From: Phylloscopus collybita
Taxonomy: Eukaryota > Chordata > Aves > Passeriformes > Phylloscopidae
Length of the DNA stretch: 64,000 bases
NCBI GenBank assembly: GCA_027886175.1
Contig: JAJNNQ010000129.1
Location: 62,001 to 126,000, forward strand
Direction of reading: 5' to 3'
The position numbers and the translations under genes were made by a program. Positions 1-13,356 of the stretch are shown piece after piece. A model generated the notes under the pieces. The model made no database searches. It worked only from the letters and a program-made list of their open reading frames with translations, and was not told the origin of the DNA. Within the stretch, counting starts at the first letter, position 1, and every line of letters begins with the position of its first letter.

Positions 1-3000
1 GTATGAAATTTTAGTGGAATATTAGTAGACAGAATCCCAGCTGCAGGTAGACAGAATTAGACATGAATAGTAGCTCATTTCCATGGGAAACCAAAGTCTC
101 CACCCCAGGTTCCTGATGTCATTTTCTAGGAGGCCTCTGGCACTACAGGAGGAGACAAAGTTCCAATTGGTGGCATATTGCATCTAGGAGATATCCTCAT
201 TTGTATGTAATTTTAATAGCCATAAGCCCAGTGGCAGGCAGACAGTATTAGACGCGAACGGTGGCCCTTTTCCATGGGAAACCAAAGTCTCCGCCTCAGG
301 TTCTTGATGTCAATTTGTAGGAAGCCTTTGGCTCTACAGGGGCAGACGAACTTCCATCTGGTGGTAGATTGCACCTGGGAGACATCCTCATTTGTATAGA
401 ATTTTAGTGGAATTTTAGTCGGCATAAGCCCAGTGTCTCGCAGACAGCATTAGACAAGAACTGTGGTCCATTTCCTTGGGAAACCAATGTCTCCATCTCA
501 CGTGCCTGATGTCAGTTTGTAGGAGGCCTTTGGCACTACAAGGGCAGATAAACTTCCAACTGGTGGTAGATTCCGTGCGGGAGATATCCTCATTTGTGAG
601 GAATTTCAGCAGGCATAACCCCAGTGGCAGGCAGACAGCATTAGACACAAACGGTGGTCCTTTTCCATGGGAAACCGAAGTCTCTACCCCACGTTCCTGA
701 TATTAGTTTGTAAGAGGCCTTTGGAAGTACAAGGGCAGAAAAACTTCCATCTGGTGGTAGATTGCACCTGGGAGATATCCTCATTTTTATGGAATTTCAG
801 TGGTATTAAAGTAGGCAGAAATCCAGCGGCAGGCAGACTGCTTTACACACGAACGCTGGCCCATATCCATGGGAAACCAAAGTCTCCAGTCCAGGCTCCT
901 CATGTCAGTTTATAGAAGGCCTTTGGAAATACAAGGGCAGAAAAACTTATATCTGGCGGTAGACTGCACCCGGGAGATGTCTTCATTTGTATGGAATTTC
1001 AGTGGAATTTTCGTAAGTAGAAGCCCAATGGCAGGCAGACATTATTAGACACGAACGGTGGCCCATTTCCATGAGAAACCAAAGTCTCCACCCCAGGTTC
1101 CTGATGTCAGTTTTTAGGAGGCCTTTGGCACTAGAAGGGTAAACAAATTTCCAACTGGTGGGAGATTCCATCTGGGAAATATCCTCATTTGTGAGGAATT
1201 TCAGTAGGCATAACTCCAGTGGCAGGCAGACAGCATTAGACACGAACAGTGGCCCTTTTCCATGGGAAACCAAAACCTCCACCCCATGTTGCTGATGTCA
1301 CTTTGTAGGAGGCGTTTTCCAATATAAGGGCAGAGAAACTTCCATCTGGTTGTAGATTGCACCTGGGAGATATCCTCATTTCTATGGAGTTTTAGTGGAA
1401 TTTTAGTAGGAAGAAGCACAGTGGCAGGCAGACAGCATTAGACACGAACAATGGCCCATTTTTATGGGAAACCAAAGTCTCCACCCCACGTTCCTGATGT
1501 CCGTTTCTAGGAGGCCTTTGACACTACAAAGGTAGACAAACTTCCGTCTGGTGGTTGATTGCATCGGGGAGATATCCTCATTTGTATGGAACTTCAGCAG
1601 GTAGAAGCCCAGTGGCAGGCAGACAGCATTAGACATGAACGGTGGCCCTTTTCCCATGGGCAGCCAAAGTCTCCAAGCCACGTTCCTGATGTCAGGTTTT
1701 AGGAGGCCTTTGGCAGTACAAGGGCAAACAAACTTCCGTCTGGTGGCTGATTGCATCGGGGAGATATCCTCATTTGTATGGAATTTCAGCAGGTAAAAGC
1801 CCAGTGGCAGGCAGACAGCATTAGACACGAACGGTGGCCCTTTTCCATGGGAAAACAAAGTCTCCAACCCAGGCTCCTGATGTCAGTTTGTAGGAGGCCT
1901 TTGGCATAAAAAGGGCAGACAAACTTCCATCTGGTGGGAAATTGCATTTGGGAGATATCCTCATTTGTAGGGAATTTTGGTAGGCTTCTGCCCACTGGCA
2001 GGCAGACAGCATTAGACACGAACCGTGGCCCCTTTCCATGGAAAAACAAATTATCCATCCTATGTTCCTGATGTCAGTTTTTAGGAGGCTTTTGGCACTG
2101 CAAGGGCTGACAAACTTCCACCTGGTGGTAGATTGCACCTGGGAGATATCCTCATTTTTATGGAATTTTAGTGGTATTTTAGTACTCAGAAGCCCAATGG
2201 CAGACAGACAGCATTAAACATGAATGGTGGGCCTTTTCTATAGGAAACCAAAGTCTCCAGGTGAGGTTCCGAATGTCAGTTTGAAGGAGGCCTTTGGCAC
2301 TGCAAGAGCAGACAAATTTCCATCTGGTGGCATATTGCGTCTGCGAGATATCCTCATTTGTATGTAATTTCAGTAGTCATAAGTCAGTGGCAAGGAGACA
2401 GCATTAAACACCAAGGGTGGCCCTTTTCCATGGGAAACCAAAGCGTCCTCTCCAGGTTCCTGATGTCAGTTTGTAGGAGGCCGTTGCATTACAAGGGCAG
2501 ACAAACTTTCAACTGGTGGTAGACTCCATCTGGGAGATATCCTCATTTTTATGGAATTTTACTAGGCATACGCCCAGTGGCAGGCACATAGCATTAGACA
2601 AAAAGGGTGGCCCATTTCCATGGGAAAACAAAGTCTCCACCGCACGTTCCTGATGTCAATTTTTAGGAGGCCTTGGCACTTCAAGGGCAGACAAACTTCC
2701 ACATGGTGGTAGATTGCACCTGGGACTTATCAGCATTTGTATGGAACTGCAGCAGTCATAACCACAGTGCCAGGCAGACAGCATTAGACACGAACGGTGG
2801 CCCTTTTCCATGGGAAACCAAAGTCTACGCCCCAGGTTCCTGATGTTAATTTGTAGGAAGCCTTTAACAATACAAGGGCAGACAAACTTCCATCTGGTGG
2901 TAGATTGCACCTGGGAGGTATCCTCATTTGTATGGAATTTTAGTGGAATTTTAGTAGGCGTAAGCCCAGTATCTGGCAGACAGCATTACACACGAACAGT

Positions 3001-4487
3001 GGCCCTTTTCCATGGGAAACCAAAATCTCCACCCCATGTTGCTGATGTCACTTTGTAGGAGACGTTTTCCAATATAAGGGCAGAGAAACTTCCATCTGGT
3101 TGTTGATTGCACCTGGGAGATATCCTCATTTTTATGGAGTTTTAGTGGAATTTTAGTCGGAAGAAACCCCGTGGCAGGCAGACAGCATTAGACAAGAAAA
3201 ATGGCCCATTTGATGGAAAACCAAAGTCTCCACCCCTCGTTCCTGATGTCCGTTTCTAGGAGGCCTTTGGCACTACAAGGGCAGACAAACTTCCGTCTGG
3301 TGGTTGATTGCATCGTTGAGATATCCTCATTTTTATGGAATTTCATCAGGTAAAAGCCCAGTGGCAGGCAGACAGCATTAGAGAGGAACGGTGGTCCTTT
3401 TCCTAGGGAAACCAAAGTCTCCACACCACGTTCCCGATGTCAGGTTTTAGTAGGCCATTGACAGTACAAGGGCAGAAAAACTTCCGTCTGGTGGTTGATT
3501 GCATCGGGAAGATATCCACATTTGTATGGAATTTCAGCAGATAGAAGCCCAGTGGCAGGCAGACAGCATTAGACACGAACGGTGGCCCTTTTCCATGGGA
3601 AAACAAAGTCTCCAACCAGGCTCCTGATGTCAGTTTTTAGTAGGCCTTTGGCATTAAAGGGCAGACAAACTTCCATCTGGTGGGAAATTTTGTTAGGGAG
3701 ATATCCTCATTTGTATGTAATTTCAGTAGTCATAAGCCTAGTGGCAAGGAGACAGCATTAAACAACAAGGGTGCCCCTTTTCCATGGGAAACCAAAGCCT
3801 CCTTTCCAGAATCCTGATGTCAGTTTGTAGGAGGCCTTTGGCATTACAAGGGCAGACAAACTTTCATCTGGTGGTTGACTCTATCTGGGAGATATCCTCA
3901 TTTGTACGGGATTTTACTAGGCATAATCCCAGTGGCAGTCACATAGCATTAGACACAAACGGTGGCCCATTTCCATGGGAAAACAAAGTCTCCACCCCAC
4001 GTTCCTGATGTCAATTTGTAGAAGGCGTTTGAAACTACAAGGGCAGAAAAACTTCCATCTGGTGGTAGATTGCACCTGGGAGATATCCTCATTTCTCTGG
4101 AATTTTATTGGAATTTTATTACGAAGATCCCCAGTGGCAGGCAGACAGCTTTAGACACGAACGGTGGCCCATTTTTATGGGAAACCAAAGTCTCCACCCC
4201 ACGTTCCTGATGTCCGTTACTAGGAGGCCTTCGGCAGTACAAGGGTAGACAAACTTCCACCTGGTGGTTGATTGCTCCTGGGAGATATCCTCATTTGTAT
4301 GGACCTTCAGCAGTCATAACCACAGTGCCAGGCAGACAGCATTAGACAGGAACGGTGGTCCTTTTCCATGGGAAAGCAAAATCTCCACCCCAGGTTCCTG
4401 ATGGCAGTTTGTAGGAGGCCTTTGGAAACACAAGGGCAGAGAATCTTCCATCTGGTGTTAGATTGCACCTGGGAGATATACTCATTT
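1..4487 (+). repeat. Higher-order repeat L1 (4,487 bp, 23 monomers)
   Basis: Base 1 aligns with base 4,488 and base 8,975, giving an exact period of 4,487 bp. Counting CATGGG-type cores (about 82, 274, 473, 667, 869, 1,070 and so on to 4,371) gives 23 monomers, 14 short and 9 long. Monomers within the unit differ clearly from each other, while L1 and L2 differ only by scattered substitutions (for example GAAACC against GAAAGC near 4,570, and TGCACC against TTCACC near 4,858). High identity between units with divergence inside the unit is the defining sign of an HOR. No gene is visible; all open frames recur at the HOR period. Confidence 0.95.
476..666 (+). repeat. Representative short-class monomer (191 bp)
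   Basis: One full period from one CCTTGGG/CCATGGG core to the next. It carries the short tail form, in which GGAATTTCAGCAGGC joins directly to the CATAA-CCCCAGTGGCAGG segment. Because 191 leaves remainder 2 on division by 3, any reading frame shifts at each monomer boundary. That explains why open frames stay near one monomer in length. The central CCATGGG lies in the near-palindrome TTTCCATGGGAAA. Confidence 0.9.
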
Positions 4488-7400
4488 GTATGGAATTTTA
4501 GTGGAATATTAGTAGACAGAATCCCAGCTGCAGGTAGACAGAATTAGACATGAATAGTGGCTCATTTCCATGGGAAAGCAAAGTCTCCACCCCAGGTTCC
4601 TGATGTCATTTTCTAGGAGGCCTCTGGCACTACAGGAGGAGACAAAGTTCCAATTGGTGGCATATTGCATCTAGGAGATATCCTCATTTGTATGTAATTT
4701 TAATAGCCATAAGCCCAGTGGCAGGCAGACAGTATTAGACGCGAACGGTGGCCCTTTTCCATGGGAAACCAAAGTCTCCGCCTCAGGTTCTTGATGTCAA
4801 TTTGTAGGAAGCCTTTGGCTCTACAGGGGCAGACAAACTTCCATCTGGTGGTAGATTTCACCTGGGAGACATCCTCATTTGTATAGAATTTTAGTGGAAT
4901 TTTAGTCGGCATAAGCCCAGTGTCTCGCAGACAGCATTAGACACGAACTGTGGTCCATTTCCTTGGGAAACCAATGTCTCCATCTCACGTGCCTGATGTC
5001 AGTTTGTAGGAGGCCTTTGGCACTACAAGGGCAGATAAACTTCCAACTGGTGGTAGATTCCGTGCGGGAGATATCCTCATTTGTGAGGAATTTCAGCAGG
5101 CATAACCCCAGTGGCAGGCTGACAGCATTAGACACAAACGGTGGTCCTTTTCCATGGGAAACCGAAGTCTCTACCCCACGTTCCTGATATTAGTTTGTAA
5201 GAGGCCTTTGGAAGTACAAGGGCAGAAAAACTTCCATCTGGTTGTAGATTGCACCTGGGAGATATCCTCATTTTTATGGAATTTCAGTGGTATTAAAGTA
5301 GGCAGAAATCCAGCGGCAGGCAGACTGCTTTACACACGAACGCTGGCCCATATCCATGGGAAACCAAAGTCTCCACTCCAGGCTCCTCATGTCAGTTTAT
5401 AGAAGGCCTTTGGAAATACAAGGGCAGAAAAACTTATATCTGGCGGTGGACTGCACCCGGGAGATGTCTTCATTTGTATGGAATTTCAGTGGAATTTTCG
5501 TAGGTAGAAGCCCAATGGCAGGCAGACATTATTAGACACGAACGGTGGCCCATTTCCATGAGAAACCAAAGTCTCCACCCCAGGTTCCTGATGTCAGTTT
5601 TTAGGAGGCCTTTGGCACTAGAAGGGCAAACAAATTTCCAACTGGTGGGAGATTCCATCTGGGAAATATCCTCATTTGTGAGGAATTTCAGTAGGCATAA
5701 CTCCAGTGGCAGGCAGACAGCATTAGACACGAACAGTGGCCCTTTTCCATGGGAAACCAAAATCTCCACCCCATGTTGCTGATGTCACTTTGTAGGAGGC
5801 GTTTTCCAATATAAGGCCAGAGAAACTTCCATCTGGTTGTAGATTGCACCTGGGAGATATCCTCATTTCTATGGAGTTTTAGTGGAATTTTAGTAGGAAG
5901 AAGCACAGTGGCAGGCAGACAGCATTAGACACGAACAATGGCCCATTTTTATGGGAAACCAAAGTCTCCACCCCACGTTCCTGATGTCCGTTTCTAGGAG
6001 GCCTTTGACACTACAAAGGTAGACAAACTTCCGTCTGGTGGTTGATTGCATCGGGGAGATATCCTCATTTGTATGGAACTTCAGCAGGTAGAAGCCCAGT
6101 GGCAGGCAGACAGCATTAGACATGAACGGTGGCCCTTTTCCCATGGGCAGCCAAAGTCTCCAAGCCACGTTCCTGATGTCAGGTTTTAGGAGGCCTTTGG
6201 CAGTACAAGGGCAAACAAACTTCCGTCTGGTGGCTGATTGCATCGGGGAGATATCCTCATTTGTATGGAATTTCAGCAGGTAAAAGCCCAGTGGCAGGCA
6301 GACAGCATTAGACACGAACGGTGGCCCTTTTCCATGGGAAAACAAAGTCTCCAACCCAGGCTCCTGATGTCAGTTTGTAGGAGGCCTTTGGCATAAAAAG
6401 GGCAGACAAACTTCCATCTGGTGGGAAATTGCATTTGGGAGATATCCTCATTTGTAGGGAATTTTGGTAGGCTTCTGCCCACTGGCAGGCAGACAGCATT
6501 AGACACGAACCGTGGCCCCTTTCCATGGAAAAACAAATTATCCATCCTATGTTCCTGATGTCAGTTTTTAGGAGGCTTTTGGCACTGCAAGGGCTGACAA
6601 ACTTCCACCTGGTGGTAGATTGCACCTGGGAGATATCCTCATTTTTATGGAATTTTAGTGGTATTTTAGTACTCAGAAGCCCAATGGCAGACAGACAGCA
6701 TTAAACATGAATGGTGGGCCTTTTCTATAGGAAACCAAAGTCTCCAGGTGAGGTTCCGAATGTCAGTTTGAAGGAGGCCTTTGGCACTGCAAGAGCAGAC
6801 AAATTTCCATCTGGTGGCATATTGCGTCTGCGAGATATCCTCATTTGTATGTAATTTCAGTAGTCATAAGTCAGTGGCAAGGAGACAGCATTAAACACCA
6901 AGGGTGGCCCTTTTCCATGGGAAACCAAAGCGTCCTCTCCAGGTTCCTGATGTCAGTTTGTAGGAGGCCGTTGCATTACAAGGGCAGACAAACTTTCAAC
7001 TGGTGGTAGACTCCATCTGGGAGATATCCTCATTTTTATGGAATTTTACTAGGCATACGCCCAGTGGCAGGCACATAGCATTAGACAAAAAGGGTGGCCC
7101 ATTTCCATGGGAAAACAAAGTCTCCACCGCACGTTCCTGATGTCAATTTTTAGGAGGCCTTGGCACTTCAAGGGCAGACAAACTTCCACATGGTGGTAGA
7201 TTGCACCTGGGACTTATCAGCATTTGTATGGAACTGCAGCAGTCATAACCACAGTGCCAGGCAGACAGCATTAGACACGAACGGTGGCCCTTTTCCATGG
7301 GAAACCAAAGTCTACGCCCCAGGTTCCTGATGTTAATTTGTAGGAAGCCTTTAACAATACAAGGGCAGACAAACTTCCATCTGGTGGTAGATTGCACCTG

Positions 7401-8974
7401 GGAGGTATCCTCATTTGTATGGAATTTTAGTGGAATTTTAGTAGGCGTAAGCCCAGTATCTGGCAGACAGCATTACACACGAACAGTGGCCCTTTTCCAT
7501 GGGAAACCAAAATCTCCACCCCATGTTGCTGATGTCACTTTGTAGGAGACGTTTTCCAATATAAGGGCAGAGAAACTTCCATCTGGTTGTTGATTGCACC
7601 TGGGAGATATCCTCATTTTTATGGAGTTTTAGTGGAATTTTAGTCGGAAGAAACCCCGTGGCAGGCAGACAGCATTAGACAAGAAAAATGGCCCATTTGA
7701 TGGAAAACCAAAGTCTCCACCCCTCGTTCCTGATGTCCGTTTCTAGGAGGCCTTTGGCACTACAAGGGCAGACAAACTTCCGTCTGGTGGTTGATTGCAT
7801 CGTTGAGATATCCTCATTTTTATGGAATTTCATCAGGTAAAAGCCCAGTGGCAGGCAGACAGCATTAGAGAGGAACGGTGGTCCTTTTCCTAGGGAAACC
7901 AAAGTCTCCACACCACGTTCCCGATGTCAGGTTTTAGTAGGCCATTGACAGTACAAGGGCAGAAAAACTTCCGTCTGGTGGTTGATTGCATCGGGAAGAT
8001 ATCCACATTTGTATGGAATTTCAGCAGATAGAAGCCCAGTGGCAGGCAGACAGCATTAGACACGAACGGTGGCCCTTTTCCATGGGAAAACAAAGTCTCC
8101 AACCAGGCTCCTGATGTCAGTTTTTAGTAGGCCTTTGGCATTAAAGGGCAGACAAACTTCCATCTGGTGGGAAATTTTGTTAGGGAGATATCCTCATTTG
8201 TATGTAATTTCAGTAGTCATAAGCCTAGTGGCAAGGAGACAGCATTAAACAACAAGGGTGCCCCTTTTCCATGGGAAACCAAAGCCTCCTTTCCAGAATC
8301 CTGATGTCAGTTTGTAGGAGGCCTTTGGCATTACAAGGGCAGACAAACTTTCATCTGGTGGTTGACTCTATCTGGGAGATATCCTCATTTGTACGGGATT
8401 TTACTAGGCATAATCCCAGTGGCAGTCACATAGCATTAGACACAAACGGTGGCCCATTTCCATGGGAAAACAAAGTCTCCACCCCACGTTCCTGATGTCA
8501 ATTTGTAGAAGGCGTTTGAAACTACAAGGGCAGAAAAACTTCCATCTGGTGGTAGATTGCACCTGGGAGATATCCTCATTTCTCTGGAATTTTATTGGAA
8601 TTTTATTACGAAGATCCCCAGTGGCAGGCAGACAGCTTTAGACACGAACGGTGGCCCATTTTTATGGGAAACCAAAGTCTCCACCCCACGTTCCTGATGT
8701 CCGTTACTAGGAGGCCTTCGGCAGTACAAGGGTAGACAAACTTCCACCTGGTGGTTGATTGCTCCTGGGAGATATCCTCATTTGTATGGACCTTCAGCAG
8801 TCATAACCACAGTGCCAGGCAGACAGCATTAGACAGGAACGGTGGTCCTTTTCCATGGGAAAGCAAAATCTCCACCCCAGGTTCCTGATGGCAGTTTGTA
8901 GGAGGCCTTTGGAAACACAAGGGCAGAGAATCTTCCATCTGGTGTTAGATTGCACCTGGGAGATATACTCATTT
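4488..8974 (+). repeat. Higher-order repeat L2 (4,487 bp)
   Basis: Second complete copy of the 23-monomer unit, co-linear with L1 over its whole length with no net indel. Landmarks at 213, 1,403, 2,656 and 3,784 in L1 recur at 4,700, 5,890, 7,143 and 8,271. Private features of single monomers, such as GCCCACTGGCAGG after GGTAGGCTTCT near 6,478, are conserved in position. Confidence 0.95.
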
Positions 8975-11900
8975 GTATGGAATTTTAGTGGAATATTAGT
9001 AGACAGAATCCCAGCTGCAGGTAGACAGAATTAGACATGAATAGTGGCTCATTTCCATGGGAAAGCAAAGTCTCCACCCCAGGTTCCTGATGTCATTTTC
9101 TAGGAGGCCTCTGGCACTACAGGAGGAGACAAAGTTCCAATTGGTGGCATATTGCATCTAGGAGATATCCTCATTTGTATGTAATTTTAATAGCCATAAG
9201 CCCAGTGGCAGGCAGACAGTATTAGACGCGAACGGTGGCCCTTTTCCATGGGAAACCAAAGTCTCCGCCTCAGGTTCTTGATGTCAATTTGTAGGAAGCC
9301 TTTGGCTCTACAGGGGCAGACAAACTTCCATCTGGTGGTAGATTTCACCTGGGAGACATCCTCATTTGTATAGAATTTTAGTGGAATTTTAGTCGGCATA
9401 AGCCCAGTGTCTCGCAGACAGCATTAGACACGAACTGTGGTCCATTTCCTTGGGAAACCAATGTCTCCATCTCACGTGCCTGATGTCAGTTTGTAGGAGG
9501 CCTTTGGCACTACAAGGGCAGATAAACTTCCAACTGGTGGTAGATTCCGTGCGGGAGATATCCTCATTTGTGAGGAATTTCAGCAGGCATAACCCCAGTG
9601 GCAGGCTGACAGCATTAGACACAAACGGTGGTCCTTTTCCATGGGAAACCGAAGTCTCTACCCCACGTTCCTGATATTAGTTTGTAAGAGGCCTTTGGAA
9701 GTACAAGGGCAGAAAAACTTCCATCTGGTTGTAGATTGCACCTGGGAGATATCCTCATTTTTATGGAATTTCAGTGGTATTAAAGTAGGCAGAAATCCAG
9801 CGGCAGGCAGACTGCTTTACACACGAACGCTGGCCCATATCCATGGGAAACCAAAGTCTCCACTCCAGGCTCCTCATGTCAGTTTATAGAAGGCCTTTGG
9901 AAATACAAGGGCAGAAAAACTTATATCTGGCGGTGGACTGCACCCGGGAGATGTCTTCATTTGTATGGAATTTCAGTGGAATTTTCGTAGGTAGAAGCCC
10001 AATGGCAGGCAGACATTATTAGACACGAACGGTGGCCCATTTCCATGAGAAACCAAAGTCTCCACCCCAGGTTCCTGATGTCAGTTTTTAGGAGGCCTTT
10101 GGCACTAGAAGGGCAAACAAATTTCCAACTGGTGGGAGATTCCATCTGGGAAATATCCTCATTTGTGAGGAATTTCAGTAGGCATAACTCCAGTGGCAGG
10201 CAGACAGCATTAGACACGAACAGTGGCCCTTTTCCATGGGAAACCAAAATCTCCACCCCATGTTGCTGATGTCACTTTGTAGGAGGCGTTTTCCAATATA
10301 AGGCCAGAGAAACTTCCATCTGGTTGTAGATTGCACCTGGGAGATATCCTCATTTCTATGGAGTTTTAGTGGAATTTTAGTAGGAAGAAGCACAGTGGCA
10401 GGCAGACAGCATTAGACACGAACAATGGCCCATTTTTATGGGAAACCAAAGTCTCCACCCCACGTTCCTGATGTCCGTTTCTAGGAGGCCTTTGACACTA
10501 CAAAGGTAGACAAACTTCCGTCTGGTGGTTGATTGCATCGGGGAGATATCCTCATTTGTATGGAACTTCAGCAGGTAGAAGCCCAGTGGCAGGCAGACAG
10601 CATTAGACATGAACGGTGGCCCTTTTCCCATGGGCAGCCAAAGTCTCCAAGCCACGTTCCTGATGTCAGGTTTTAGGAGGCCTTTGGCAGTACAAGGGCA
10701 AACAAACTTCCGTCTGGTGGCTGATTGCATCGGGGAGATATCCTCATTTGTATGGAATTTCAGCAGGTAAAAGCCCAGTGGCAGGCAGACAGCATTAGAC
10801 ACGAACGGTGGCCCTTTTCCATGGGAAAACAAAGTCTCCAACCCAGGCTCCTGATGTCAGTTTGTAGGAGGCCTTTGGCATAAAAAGGGCAGACAAACTT
10901 CCATCTGGTGGGAAATTGCATTTGGGAGATATCCTCATTTGTAGGGAATTTTGGTAGGCTTCTGCCCACTGGCAGGCAGACAGCATTAGACACGAACCGT
11001 GGCCCCTTTCCATGGAAAAACAAATTATCCATCCTATGTTCCTGATGTCAGTTTTTAGGAGGCTTTTGGCACTGCAAGGGCTGACAAACTTCCACCTGGT
11101 GGTAGATTGCACCTGGGAGATATCCTCATTTTTATGGAATTTTAGTGGTATTTTAGTACTCAGAAGCCCAATGGCAGACAGACAGCATTAAACATGAATG
11201 GTGGGCCTTTTCTATAGGAAACCAAAGTCTCCAGGTGAGGTTCCGAATGTCAGTTTGAAGGAGGCCTTTGGCACTGCAAGAGCAGACAAATTTCCATCTG
11301 GTGGCATATTGCGTCTGCGAGATATCCTCATTTGTATGTAATTTCAGTAGTCATAAGTCAGTGGCAAGGAGACAGCATTAAACACCAAGGGTGGCCCTTT
11401 TCCATGGGAAACCAAAGCGTCCTCTCCAGGTTCCTGATGTCAGTTTGTAGGAGGCCGTTGCATTACAAGGGCAGACAAACTTTCAACTGGTGGTAGACTC
11501 CATCTGGGAGATATCCTCATTTTTATGGAATTTTACTAGGCATACGCCCAGTGGCAGGCACATAGCATTAGACAAAAAGGGTGGCCCATTTCCATGGGAA
11601 AACAAAGTCTCCACCGCACGTTCCTGATGTCAATTTTTAGGAGGCCGTGGCACTTCAAAGGCAGACAAACTTCCACCTGGTGGTAGATTGCACCTGGGAC
11701 TTATCAGCATTTGTATGGAACTGCAGCAGTCATAACCACAGTGCCAGGCAGACAGCATTAGACACGAACGGTGGCCCTTTTCCACGGGAAACCAAAGTCT
11801 ACGCCCCAGGTTCCTGATGTTAATTTGTAGGAAGCCTTTAACACTACAAGGGCAGACAAACTTCCATCTGGTGGTAGATTGCACCTGGGAGGTATCCTCA

Positions 11901-13356
11901 TTTGTATGGAATTTTAGTGGAATTTTAGTAGGCATAAGCCCAGTATCTGGCAGACAGCATTACACACGAACAGTGGCCCTTTTCCATGGGAAACCAAAAT
12001 CTCCACCCCATGTTGCTGATGTCACTTTGTAGGAGATGTTTTCCAATATAAGGGCAGAGAAACTTCCATCTGGTTGTAGATTGCACCTGGGAGATATCCT
12101 CATTTTTATGGAGTTTTAGTGGAATTTTAGTCGGAAGAAACCCCGTGGCAGGCAGACAGCATTAGACAAGAAAAATGGCCCATTTGATGGAAAACCAAAG
12201 TCTCCACCCCTCGTTCCTGATGTCCGTTTCTAGGAGGCCTTTGGCACTACAAGGGCAGACAAACTTCCGTCTGGTGGTTGATTGCATCGTTGAGATATCC
12301 TCATTTTTATGGAATTTCATCAGGTAAAAGCCCAGTGGAAGGCAGACAGCATTAGAGAGGAACGGTGGTCCTTTTCCTAGGGAAACCAAAGTCTCCACAC
12401 CACGTTCCCGATGTCAGGTTTTAGTAGGCCATTGACAGTACAAGGGCAGAAAAACTTCCGTCTGGTGGTTGATTGCATCGGGAAGATATCCACATTTGTA
12501 TGGAATTTCAGCAGATAGAAGCCCAGTGGCAGGCAGACAGCATTAGACACGAACGGTGGCCCTTTTCCATGGGAAAACAAAGTCTCCAACCAGGCTCCTG
12601 ATGTCAGTTTTAAGTAGGCCTTTGGCATTAAAAGGGCAGACAAACTTCCATCTGGTGGGAAATTTTGTTAGGGAGATATCCTCATTTGTATGTAATTTCA
12701 GTAGTCATAAGCCCAGTGGCAAGGAGACAGCATTAAACAACAAGGGTGCCCCTTTTCCATGGGAAACCAAAGCCTCCTTTCCAGAATCCTGATGTCAGTT
12801 TGTAGGAGGCCTTTGGCATTACAAGGGCAGACAAACTTTCATCTGGTGGTTGACTCTATCTGGGAGATATCCTCATTTGTACGGGATTTTACTAGGCATA
12901 ATCCCAGTGGCAGTCACATAGCATTAGACACAAACGGTGGCCCATTTCCATGGGAAAACAAAGTCTCCACCCCACGTTCCTGATGTCAATTTGTAGAAGG
13001 CGTTTGAAACTACAAGGGCAGAAAAACTTCCATCTGGTGGTAGATTGCACCTGGGAGATATCCTCATTTCTCTGGAATTTTATTGGAATTTTATTACGAA
13101 GATCCCCAGTGGCAGGCAGACAGCTTTAGACACGAACGGTGGCCCATTTTTATGGGAAACCAAAGTCTCCACCCCACGTTCCTGATGTCCGTTACTAGGA
13201 GGCCTTCGGCAGTACAAGGGTAGACAAACTTCCACCTGGTGGTTGATTGCTCCTGGGAGATATCCTCATTTGTATGGACCTTCAGCAGTCATAACCACAG
13301 TGCCAGGCAGACAGCATTAGACAGGAACGGTGGTCCTTTTCCATGGGAAAGCAAAG
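8975..13356 (+). repeat. Higher-order repeat L3 (4,382 bp, broken 3' end)
   Basis: Third copy, in register with L2 at +4,487 up to about 12,600 and at +4,488 after a one-base gain in the AAAAGGGCAG run near 12,630. It is 105 bp short. At about 13,357 the sequence leaves the L2 path (L2 continues CAAAATCTCCACCCCAGG) and enters another monomer type (CAAAGTCTCCACACCACG), seen earlier near 12,395. It also shows a few private substitutions near 11,645-11,660 and 11,785. Confidence 0.92.
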
